From: Seriola aureovittata
Lineage: Eukaryota > Chordata > Actinopteri > Carangiformes > Carangidae
Assembly (NCBI RefSeq): GCF_021018895.1
Contig: NC_079382.1
Span: 13,910,001 to 13,974,000 of the forward strand
Direction: 5' to 3'
Length of the DNA stretch: 64,000 bases
Position numbers and translations under genes: made by a program
Notes under the pieces: generated by a model
Database searches by the model: none
Told to the model about the DNA's origin: nothing
What the model saw: the letters and a program-made list of their open reading frames with translations, nothing else
Shown: positions 26,060 through 36,400 of the stretch, piece after piece
How the letters are laid out: each line of letters starts with the position of its first letter
Numbering within the stretch: the stretch's first letter is position 1

Positions 26060-26114
26060 CACATTAGTCAGTCCTCTCTCGTCTTCGTTAACTTCTTCGC
26101 CTGAATATAATCAG
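26060..26114 (+). other. GTF2H5: Candidate GTF2H5 non-coding exon 1
   Basis: A pyrimidine-rich stretch ending AATATAATCAG followed by the donor GTATGT at 26115. An acceptor (GCCGCAG at about 26471-26477) precedes the start-codon exon. The GTTAGC-type motifs that follow in this presumed intron are the same as those after other gene starts in the window. The 5' boundary is approximate and unproven. Confidence 0.4.
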
Positions 26115-26513
26115 GTATGTCAACATTTATTAGCTGATTTTTTTTTCTTTTTAGTATTTGAAAACTGCAGTATTAAGCAAAAATATCCCCGAGGTTTTAT
26201 ACTTTAGAACTAACGTTAGCGATAACAAGCTAGACAGGCTACAACAAAAAGCCAGCTATTGTTATTTACATGTTAGCAAACTGTTTTCGTTTTCTGAAGT
26301 CACTTTAAGATATGTTAAAAAAAAGAAACTTATTGAAAGATACTGAGACCTACACACGCCGGACTTTTCCCTATATGATCTACGTATCTTTACCGGAATT
26401 TCCTCCTGAGTTTAGCGTTTGCTACGTTAGTTGCTCGTGTTTCCAGGGAAGTCATGCATTTGTTTGTTACGCCGCAGGTTTTGAGCATTGTGGACTTCTC
26501 TGCACCTGTCAAC

Positions 26514-26921
26514 ATGGTCAACGTACACAAAGGTGTCCTTGTTGAGTGGTAAGGAAAGCTATAAATCTGCCCTCAAATTTTGCATCCTACTCATGTAATG
26601 CTGGCAAAAAGATGTGCCTCTACTGATGCTAAGGTGTTAGAAAGAAAAAGTATTGTGATTAAAAAAAAAAAAAACATTTTTCTCCTCACATTTGTGCTGA
26701 ATGTACTAACAGTAGTTTTCGCCTCCCCCCAATGAACCAGTGATCCTGCCATGAAACAGTTCCTCCTCTACCTGGATGAAACAATGGCCTTGGGAAAGAA
26801 GTTCATCCTCAAGGACCTTGATGACACACATGTCTTTATCCTGGCAGAGGTGGTTCACACCCTCCAGGATAGAGTTGGCGAGTTAATGGACCAGAATTCA
26901 TTCCCCATCACGCAGAAATAA
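26514..26921 (+). CDS. GTF2H5: General transcription factor IIH subunit 5 (p8/TTDA)
   Basis: Coding exons 26514-26548 and 26741-26921 join inside a Cys codon to give 71 aa, exactly the usual length. The protein starts [20 protein letters not shown] and ends SFPITQK. The conserved core [12 protein letters not shown] and RVGELMDQN is intact. GTF2H5 is the smallest TFIIH core subunit; it binds and stabilises p52 (GTF2H4), stimulates the XPB ATPase and is needed for nucleotide excision repair. Human defects cause trichothiodystrophy A. It lies downstream of SERAC1 on the same strand, whereas in human the two are divergent. An AATAAA at 27280-27285 may end the transcript. Confidence 0.98.
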
Positions 26922-28288
26922 CTTTTTCAAAGAACTGTCTATTCTTGGACTACAGACTCTTCATGAAATGAACACTGCAATGTTTTAAATGCAGACTGAA
27001 ATAGAAAAATTGCTGTATTTTTTTGTTATATTACTGTGAAAAAACTGTAAGTAAAAAACAGAGCATTTTGCTTCTTGGTTGCACCATGGCTTAATTTGTG
27101 CTGTCTTTTGTGTCCAAGGAGCCACAAGAGTGAGTAAAAACAGAAAACAAGTTCACTGGGCGCTTTATGTGCGCAATACCATGCAAACACACAAAATATG
27201 TAAATCTATAAGAAACATCGAATTCATAATGCAGTGCCTGGGGTCATCTTGGTTACGTGATACGCTCTTATTCAGTGATAATAAATATCATCAGAAACTG
27301 ATCTAATTTACAGCCACATTATTGATGAATCTTCAGCATCTAGGCCAAAGACTGAGAGTCAATGTCGGGAAATCTTGCAAATGTTAAATATACAACAAAA
27401 ACAACCAACGCAGTTCTCTGAGGGAGATGAATATAATGTGTTTTTACGGCTCTGTGACAAACTACACAGCAACAAATAGAGCTCAGATAGTCTCTAGTGG
27501 AGAACAGAGCCAATTGCAATATTCAACTCTGTACGTAAAGCATTCATTTGCTGTGGACTGTCAACCTTAATAAGATTTCAAAACATATTTCAATAGAGAA
27601 AAATAAAGAGCAATAAGATATTGTCAGACTGTTCTTACAAACTAACAAAACCAAAGGCTATAGGGGGGGGCATGTTAAATATGATATATTAAGACAAAAC
27701 AGTTTTGCACAAAGGCTGACAAAGATTATCTAAATTTTATTTGAAAAATAATGCTTGTATTTCCCACTATGCAACCCTGCATTTCCATATCAAAAGCTGA
27801 CCTAAAATCGCATATTTCTTGTATTGTACTTCCTAAAAATGAACAACAGCCCAACTGCTATTTCAAATGAGTGAAAGTTAAATCAGACTGCAACACGTTG
27901 GTTGATCCACATTCAAAATCCTGTTCTCATCTCTGTAACTCATAGCAAGTAGAAATCATTTAGATAATACCATAAAATGAAATACACACTGTGTATTTGC
28001 TTGAAAAACAACAACAGAAGAAATTATGCAATTATTAAGAATGAGCTAGAGTAATAATCAGCCTGAATTGATAGTTCATTTCAAAACTAGGATGTAATGA
28101 AGCAAAGAAACTCGATCAAACAAGGACAGTTTCAAGACCTACTGACCTAACACTGAAATAGAAATAATGCATTAATTGTGTGTTAAAAGTGTGCAACTAC
28201 GGCAACATGGTGTTACACCTCATTTTGATTTCCACAATAATACCGTTTAGCATTACGGGTTAATAATTAAGGTATTAAGTCTCTTAAA
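26922..28288. other. GTF2H5 3' UTR and intergenic sequence
   Basis: AT-rich sequence between GTF2H5 and the U2 RNA gene. The first 360 bp may be GTF2H5 3' UTR. A G8 run lies near 27663. Nothing else recognisable was found on either strand. Confidence 0.5.
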
Positions 28289-28303
28289 TCGATATTTTTA
28301 AAC
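28289..28303 (-). promoter_or_regulatory. snRNA 3' box
   Basis: On the minus strand GTTTAAAAATATCGA begins nine nucleotides after the U2 RNA end. It resembles the vertebrate snRNA 3' box (GTTT, a few bases, AAA, then a purine-rich end), which directs Integrator-dependent 3' end formation. Confidence 0.6.
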
Positions 28304-28312
28304 AGAGAGAGG

Positions 28313-28500
28313 GGGTGCACCGTTCCTGGATGTACTGCAATACCAGGCCGATGCGTGGAGTGGACGGAGCAAGCCCCTGTTCCATCTCCCTATTCCAAAA
28401 ATCAATTTAATATATGGTCCCCGGGTAGGGGAACTATCAGATATTAAACTGATAAGAACAGATACTACACTTGATCTTAGCCAAAAGGCCGAGAAGCGAT
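28313..28500 (-). ncRNA. RNU2: U2 spliceosomal RNA
   Basis: Read on the minus strand from 28500, the 188 nt begin ATCGCTTCTCGGCCTTTTGG and end GGTGCACCC, the termini of vertebrate U2. The branch-site recognition sequence GTAGTA sits near RNA position 33. The Sm site GATTTTTGGA is intact, and the 3' loop segment GGTATTGCAGTAC is preserved. From memory of human U2, differences cluster in the middle stem-loop, where a T-A pair becomes C-G (TCCCC/GGGGA), so pairing is kept. Together with the upstream PSE and downstream 3' box, this argues for a working gene rather than a pseudogene. U2 pairs with the intron branch site in the major spliceosome. Confidence 0.95.
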
Positions 28501-28541
28501 AATTTAAAAGTGTCACAGACAGGACAGTGATTCTCCTCACT

Positions 28542-28559
28542 GTTACTCTCACTCACGGT
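28542..28559 (-). promoter_or_regulatory. Proximal sequence element of the U2 gene
   Basis: Minus-strand ACCGTGAGTGAGAGTAAC lies at -42 to -59 from the U2 start. This is the usual place and approximate sequence of the vertebrate PSE that binds SNAPc. No TATA box follows at -25, as expected for a Pol II snRNA promoter. A clear octamer-type distal element was not found; AATGCAAAC near 28915 is the closest match but is further away than usual. Confidence 0.6.
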
Positions 28560-29700
28560 TCAACATAGTTTTAATTACTACAAAAAAAAAAAAAAAAAAA
28601 AAAACAACACCCAATTTACAACTACAAAACTACCAAACCAGCAAACTGTGAAAGCTCAGTTTGATGTTTCAGGACACACAAAGTACGCAAGTTTGAAGAG
28701 TCTAGTTTGAAAACATTTGGATAGTACGCCGGGTTGTTAGTATCACGTGATCTGCTATTGCCCAATAAGCGAACACTACAAACCAGTATCCTTAACTCTT
28801 ATATATAGATTTAACGGCTTGCTTCTTCAGTTAAACTACATGATTTAATTTTCGTATGTATATTTCTGATAACAAGACTGTGTGTATTGATAGACATAAC
28901 CCAAATACATGAGTTTGCATTTGAGGGCTCACGGGTTCACAGTGATAATTTGAGCTGTTTCTCCCTCCCTGGTGCAGAATCAGGAAACTACATTCAAATA
29001 TAAACCACACTATGCATTATACGCAAGTACATATTTCGATTTGATATCCATTAAATTATTATGATGACGTCCATTTTAGTACAACTAAACCACCAAAATG
29101 TGCACAGACCCAGAGCATCAAGCTAGAAGCTGAACCAAATAATTTCCGCCACTCTGTTTCAAAATAAAGGTTGTAATAGCTCGATCGATTCATGTAATTC
29201 GAAGTTAATGGTAACAGGTGAATTCATGACTAAGTTCTAAATTTTTAAGATGCTGTTTTAATGATTTTAAAATATATATTTCTAATTGTGGGAGTAACGC
29301 TAAAGTACAACTTAGCGGACTTGCTAACTTTACCCCTTGCAGCCATGGATGAATTATAAGAACATCCATGCTTGTAACTTTAGCCAGCAAATTAGTTAGC
29401 CTAGCGTAACATGTGACCGTTTAGGCTAGCAACATTAACATTAGCCTTGCAGTTCGAAAAATACGTTACTAACAAATGTCTACAAAATTCTTGAACGTAG
29501 ATGTAAAGTCAGAACTCAGTGATGGATGATAATAAATACGCTGGTTTGTAAAATCATTAGCCTACCTGAAATTGTCATCAAAACACCGAGGACCACAGAG
29601 GTTACCAATCGTCGCGTTGGCTTCACCTGAGGTGAAATAATGATTTTTCTACAATTGACCAGCAGAGGGAGCTGACTGCCTTCCAGGAGCTGTTTAACAG
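28560..29700. other. Intergenic sequence upstream of U2
   Basis: It contains an A-run at about 28581-28603, a perfect TCACGTGA E-box palindrome near 28743 and a GTTAGC/GCTAGC motif cluster at about 29380-29460. A candidate minus-strand exon end (TTTCAG then GTAGGC) lies at 29576/29575, and a 15-bp near-palindrome TTCACCTGAGGTGAA at 29622-29636. No protein gene was recognised. Confidence 0.45.
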
Positions 29701-29703
29701 TGT

Positions 29704-29872
29704 TTGTAAGAATTTAAGTAAATACATCCAATTGTACATTTACTCAAGTCCTGTACTCAAGTATAAATAGGTAATTGGGCTCTACTTGAGTATTTCCAAT
29801 TTATACTTCATTAAACGTATACTCCACTACATTACAGAACTAAAAATAGTACTCTTTACTGCACTACATACT
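29704..29872. repeat. Dispersed fish repeat (ACTTGAGTA-rich)
   Basis: This stretch reads as degenerate ACTCAAGTACTGTACTCAAGTA...CTACTTGAGTATTTCC...ACTCCACTACATTACAGA. It matches a very abundant teleost interspersed repeat remembered from many fish genomes. No coding capacity. The family name was not assigned. Confidence 0.65.
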
Positions 29873-29879
29873 GTATACA

Positions 29880-30360
29880 GTGGCATCAGATAGTATACAG
29901 ACCTCTTTTGCACACTGTGTTGTTGCTTTAACTGCAAATGCTATTTTTCTCCAGCAGTCTACACTCAATATCCCATGACAAAGTGAAATCTGCTTTTAGA
30001 AATTTTTTATAAACTTATAAAAATATAGAACTGAAATCACCCATTTACAAAAATATTCAGACCCTTATCACTTTGTATAACCCGCCTTTGGCAACAATTT
30101 GAGATCTTTAATGGGTTGCAATTCAAAGCTTAAAGTCCGGGCCATTCCATCCTTGTCACTGACTTGCTCAAAGATGAACCATCGCCCCAGTCTCAGGGCG
30201 TGTGCACTCTGCAGCAGACTTTCTTTAAGTCTGTGTTTAGTTGCATTCCCCTTTCCCTCAATTAAGACCATGGCCTGCCCCTGCTGCTGAGACACAAATC
30301 CAGAGCACAACGTCGCGACCACCATGCTTTACTGTAAGGGCGGCATTTGCCAGGTGGCTA
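29880..30360. mobile_element. Decayed Tc1-like transposon fragment
   Basis: It starts CAGTGGCATCAGATAGTATAC and runs through a stretch resembling CAGACC..TTTGCACACTGTGTTG, CACTCAATATCCCATGACAAAGTGAAA, then CATCGCCCCAGTCTCAGG and ACCACCATGCTTTACTGTA. In the minus direction this is the decayed coding part of a common fish Tc1-like element (LIEGKGNATKHRLKESL is a mutated remnant). Frameshifted and incomplete; no matching right end was found. It abuts the repeat on its left and ends near the DYNLT1 5' region. Confidence 0.65.
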
Positions 30361-30624
30361 GTGGCTAAAGCTGTAGGAATTCGATATTATGAGCAGATAA
30401 AAGAAATAGTAGAAGTTTTGGCCGGATTATTTGTGTTACTTTGTGTTTTGGGCCCAGCGATTCAATGAACTGATGGACGAACTGATGGACGATGAAAAAA
30501 ATGTTCTTCACTCGCTACCTGAGTCCAGTAGATCTTTAGAGACCAAACCTTTATTGTGAAGAAATATGACCGGAAGTCTTCTTCCTTGGTTTACCTGGTA
30601 TTGTTTATTCTTGAGGTACTGATT

Positions 30625-31967
30625 ATGGACGAGTACCAAACAGAAGAGGAGGTGAGTTGAATGTGGTAAAGTAGTCACTGCACGTATTTTTTATTTGCCT
30701 ATAGCTTATATATTTGAAAGTTCTACCTAAGATTGTAACTAACAGATAATAATTTGGCCAGAAAGTAGAAGGTGAACATTCACGTCGACTGGCTAGCTTA
30801 AACTGCAACTTCTTTTAATGTTTTTCACCTAACAGACTGCGTTCGTCGTTGAAGACGTGAGCACAATAATTAAAGAGGTAATGTCGCTATCTTCTGGATC
30901 ACCCGTAAAGTTTGGGTATTAGGTATTAGGTATTGGGGTATTATCGGCTCATTGCTACCGCTAGCTACCAACTTTATGTTTAGCGACGCGTTAGTTGCTA
31001 AGTAACACTCTAACGGTTGCTAGGCACCGATTCAAATAATTTATAGCATAACATACAACTGATTCTTAGTACAATTTTTATTCGGTAGTTTGTGGTTAAG
31101 TTGCATTATATTATGCGGTTTACAAAGTCGTGGATTTACATGTATTAGTATTATTGCAGTAAGGCAACTAAAAGATAGAGACATTGTGGGTGTTGATTTG
31201 TTTAAACACAGCTTTGTTAACAATGTCTCTGTAGTCAGTGGAAGCAGCCATAGGAGGAAATGCCTACCAGCACAGCAGAGTGAACCAGTGGACCACCAGT
31301 GTAGTGGAGCAGTGCCTCAGTCAACTTAGCAAGCTGGGAAAGCCTTTCAAATATATTGGTATGTGGTGTGTTGCGTCAGAAATAACACGCTTCTGGCTCT
31401 TATGCTCTGAGGTTGGCATTAAAAGACAGTATTTGTGTTTTCTTTCAGTCACCTGTATCATCATGCAGAAAAATGGAGCAGGTCTGCAAACAGCAAGCGC
31501 CTGCTTCTGGGACAACACTACTGATGGTAAAAATAAAACACCTCTGTGTACATATAATCTTGAATATGATCTAAGAGTTGTTTTCTTCAACATCCAAGAA
31601 ACACTTAACTTGTCCCCAGGGGTAAATGTAAAAGGCACATAGTGTAATAAAATGATTCTGCACATTATGCAGCCAAGTTACAACAGTAAAAGTTTGTGTG
31701 ACAGTCTTGAAAATGCATAAACACAGGAGAGACTTGTGGTAATTTTATTTACAGAGGAGGTCCTGGACAGTCTTGAAAATGCTCAAGTCAAGCTTTTTGA
31801 GTGGTCCATTGTCACAAACTGATGCATTGTCTATACTTCACATTTAAATGCATTGGTGATACTGTCACTGAATGTATTGTGTATTTCTCCCAACAGATAG
31901 CTGTGCAGTGAGATGGGAAAACAAGTCCATGTACTGCATTGTCAGTGTTTTTGGGCTGGCTATCTGA
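30625..31967 (+). CDS. DYNLT1: Dynein light chain Tctex-type 1
   Basis: Five coding exons (30625-30651, 30836-30877, 31235-31358, 31449-31526, 31897-31967), all GT-AG with matching phases, give 113 aa, the standard length. The protein starts [18 protein letters not shown]. It contains the Tctex-1 core [24 protein letters not shown] and [12 protein letters not shown], and ends [20 protein letters not shown]1 is a homodimeric light chain on the cytoplasmic dynein intermediate chain that helps cargo binding (for example rhodopsin in photoreceptors) and also has dynein-independent roles. GCTAGC/GTTAGC motifs crowd the first two introns. The 3' end faces TMEM181. A candidate ATTAAA poly(A) signal is at 32054-32059. 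Confidence 0.97.
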
Positions 31968-33452
31968 ACGTACTACGATGCACCTCAAGCGTTTGCATGA
32001 TTTTATGTATTTTTGAGAACCTACATGTTATGTTTTTATGTTTAATGCCATTGATTAAAACAATACCATGCTGAATACACTTTGCTTTATTTACACGTGA
32101 CATGACAGTGCTATACGTACAACTTTTATCTCTTAAAGCAACAAAAATATCAAGAGCTTCCCATATATCAGGACTCACAACAACCTCATTTAACCACCTT
32201 GAATCAACATAAGCCACATTCACACTAAAACAACCAAACAGGTACATTTTATGTCAAAAGCATTTACAACTTTGAGACTGCAGCCCATTTAGAAGAAAAC
32301 TGATGTAAAGACAAGGCACCATCTTGATTAGAAAACATGTTGAGATATTATTTGTAAAGAACAGACACGCATTTGTTTTGGCTGTTTTTGTCCAAAAGCT
32401 CCAGTTTCATAAAACAAAGGAAAGTTCAGCAAGTAAATAGAGGCAATATAGAAGGTTACAGAGAAAAAAAAAATCTTACTTGAAATCATATGCTCTACAT
32501 AAGGCAAAATATATGTGGCCAATGGTATAACTACCATATATGCTGGGATACCAAATGTTTAAAATAATAGATCAGTAGTCCATTAACAAAACAGTGTAAA
32601 ATCCATGCATCCAAATCATCAGATCATACAGCATCAAATGTCATCACTTTTCAGCAAAATAAATAACATTTTTAAACAAGTGCAATTTCAAAGCTGCTTT
32701 CCAAGGAAATAAGTGGTAAAAGAAGTGGTAGCAGCTCAGTGGCTCCAATTCCAGGTCAGGCTCTCTTATTTTTTTATTTTTTTTTTAAACATGTCTGAGG
32801 ACAAAGAGGATTTGTCAACAGCCAACACTGTTATGGCACTTAAATTCCCCATTCATGACACTAGTCAGTGATAGTGAGCCACAGTGTACTGTTTTACCAT
32901 CAGCACAATGTTACTCAGCTTTGGCCAGATATATGCATTCTCATTATTCTCAGACGGTCAGAGAGCAGAAAGGAATGGCAAAAACAACACAGTAGAAGTA
33001 TATAGAGACAACAGTGTTCCAACACAAAGGATTAAAAAATAGCATTGATTTCACATATAAACAAATCCCCAATTAATATTAGCACTTTTCCCGATCATTT
33101 TTAAATAAGGTTGTGAAGAAATGCTGGTTATGAAGGAAAAACATTTTTATAAACTGGTAAAAATTGTATTGTTTTACATCAGTGTTTCTGCTGTTTTTAA
33201 TTAGACTGAAAGCATAAACAATGGAGAGGAAAGTCTGAGTGGCTACATGCCTCAACTTTCAGTAAATTTACAGTACATTCAGTAGACATGGAATTTATCT
33301 TTTTAAAAATATATTTATGTACAACTAGAGTATCATATCATTCCATAGTACCAATCCAAATATCCTGTATGTACACAAAGAAATGATGGTTTGTTTTAAT
33401 ACATTTTCATAGTTTCCAACAGGGACACAGAGGAGGAGCAGTCGGAGATCCA
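31968..33452. other. Convergent 3' UTRs of DYNLT1 (+) and TMEM181 (-)
   Basis: The tail-to-tail region. DYNLT1 (plus) has ATTAAA at 32054-32059, and TMEM181 (minus) has AATAAA at plus positions 32086-32091, so the two 3' ends may nearly touch or overlap. An alternative, more proximal minus-strand AATAAA is near 32772. No other gene was seen. Confidence 0.5.
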
Positions 33453-36400
33453 TCAGTCACTGTCACTCTCATCCCGGTACTTGGTGGTTGCTTTGATAGC
33501 ACGTCCGTTTTGTAAAGGCATGTCTTCATAATCACTCCTTTACAAAAAAAGAGAAAGAAATATCAGTGGGTTTATATATGTTCACCCTGTGTATAACCTG
33601 CCAAGCTGTAAAGAGTAATAATTCACAAAAGCCATCAACACTGGCCTATTTCCACAGGGAAAACCTAACCACCTGAGGTAAAGTGTGCTTTTAATTTAAT
33701 TTAATCACAAAAAATGCCAGCTGAATTGTAGAGGCTGTGAGTTGTCTGATATACATACCCATATATCACTTCATCATCTGAGTCATTTAGCATGGAGAAA
33801 GCAGGATTATCCTTTAACTGGGAGTCTGGGAAATTAAACAAACAACATCAGGTGCATTGATATAATAGTTCATTATCTACTGCAGAAAAGAGAGAAGACG
33901 TAGAATTAGTAAAGGCCACGCTGTATTACCTACCGTAAAGGCCATTTTTAGAGGGGGAATACACAAATGCTAATGTGTACAAGTAAAAGTTGAGTAGGCC
34001 ATAGAAGGATAAAAATTCAGCTGGTATGTCTGGAGTTAAAGAATAATAACTTTCCATTTAAGACACTAACATGTTATGTCACATGGTATATTTAAAGTGA
34101 AATTGTGGTTAAAACATTTTTTAGAAAGGATATAGTTTTGGTAATGAGTAGACAATTCAGCCACAAAATTGTCTTGAAGAGCCTTTGCACCAAACCTCAG
34201 GTAGAGAATGACCATGCTGGAGAACAAAAAAAAAAAAAAAAAAGAGTAACCAGAACAATCGGATCAAATTAGACCAAACTCTTCAAAAATCTCAATGCAC
34301 AGAGAGGGTGCTTTTCCAATAGACACACCTTATAATGAGCACCACAAACGTCAGTGCTGTCAAAAACTTCAGCCGAAGATCTAGTGTTTGAAAACACACA
34401 GCACACTAGTGTTATCATAGTAAAATGTAAAGTTGAATCAGATCCAGAGGCGTGTGGTGTGGTGTTGTACCTGAGTAAGGCATGTTCTTGAGTTCAGAAC
34501 AAGCTCTGACAATCAGGAAAATCAGGTAGAGGATGTAGAGGGCAACTACAATCAGGAAGAAGACCTTCATACCCTGGAGAAATAACATAGGACGTTATGG
34601 TATAGTAACTATAAAAGGTTCTATTCTCTATCCTTTCCCTTTTCTCCATCTTTGACTCCAGCTTCATAAAAATTATTCGACACATTGCTTAGAGTGCCAT
34701 TATAGGTAACAGTCTCACCTGAAAGTTCACTATATCCACTTTATATTGATAGGTGGGATCCTGGAGTTCATTGACCCTGCAATTTCAGAAAAGAAGAGTG
34801 GATCTTTGCAGTCCTGTTGCAGTTCACAGTTTGAATCAGGCTAGTGGCAGCCAGTGAAGTTAGACTTACGTTTGCCAAATGCCCAGTGTAACCGCTGAGA
34901 GCCACAGAAGACCTACAATGATCATCTTAGGTAGGTAGAACGTCAGGCATTTCCTCTCACCCTGTGGAAACAGGATAAAACATATGAAAAATGATTCATA
35001 ACTAGCTAAATAAGGGGAAAATCTTTAAGTATGGGAATAATACTGTACCCACCTGAACCCTGATGCCATGGTAGACACAGAGCCAGAAGAGCAGCAGAGA
35101 ACACAGGAACAGAGCCTGAAAGAAAGCATCCAACATCCCTGGAAACCAGCTGTTCACCAGGAATGACAGCGGGAAGAATGGATCTGAATAGCAAAAGCAA
35201 CAAAACACAATAAGCAACACACCTGACCATAGAGTTGTACTTCTTTTAAATTGCACAGGACACGTTACACTTGCACAGACAGATTAAACCCACTATTCTT
35301 TCTCTGTCAAATTAAAAGCCACTGTACTTCTGTAATAGTTAAAAAGGAAAGAACATGGAATGATAATTAAATTAAAAGGTAAAATGTAGCTTTGAGAGGG
35401 AGAATATTGAAACTCACCATTATAGAGTAGGAGCAATGGGAGTAGAATAGACATCCACTTTTGCTCTATGCCCCAGTCCCTCATAGAAAATTTCCTCAGG
35501 GAATGAGCAAACATACACTGTAACACACAGAAAGAAATCATTAGTCATCCTGCGTTCTGAAAAGAAATGTAATGAGGGTAATGAGAAATTCATTTAGATG
35601 TAGAAAACCTAAAGTAACCGGTATGAGTGCTCTTACCGTCACCATGAAGGTCAGCACCACAAAGACGAACCGGAACCAGATTTCCACTTGCGAGAAAGTG
35701 GGATTGTACGTTTTCCACTAAGGACGAATAAAAAAAAAAAAAATTAAACAGGGAAACAAAACAGTAAAAGAGTTGGTGAGTGACCTGTTAGCTCGAGCAA
35801 TAAAAATAAAATTAAATGCAACAAAGTATTACAGAGTTTGTTTAATGAGTTGGAAGAAAAATACAGATTTTGTCACTTACCACAAACTTGACCTTAATTT
35901 CATACGTGATATTTTCAAGGCCCTTGAAGCTGACCATAACCTGATACTGGGTGTAGTTCAGATAGCCCAGATGGAGCACAATGATCTCATCACATTTCTG
36001 TAAGGAAACAAAAAAAGGATGCATCACTGCCAATTCAGCAAAGAGCACAACTGCACAGTAGATCAATGAATTTGAAATGGAAAGGACTGCATGCATTTCA
36101 TAGACTCACACTGCCGTGCTGGTTGCTGCTGCCTGCCTAAATGATTAATGACATCCCAGTGTGCTGTAATAGAGAAAGCAATGGTTGGGTCTGATTGACA
36201 CTTACTGTACCGCAGTGAAGTGTTCGTGATTTCTGGTGCATGTTGTTGATGTACATCACGCTGGCGTCCGGCATCACTCCCTTTAGCTCAACGTTAATCT
36301 CGAAAGGCTGCTGGAAGTCTCCCACTGTCACAGACAGCAGTGAGAACATGTTATTAACCAGCCAGGTATGTTTACAACATATAAAAGATAAATTGCTGAA

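Noticed and set aside
31238..31642. 134-residue plus-strand frame over DYNLT1
   Set aside because: It is DYNLT1 exons 3-4 read through their introns in different frames, not a separate gene.
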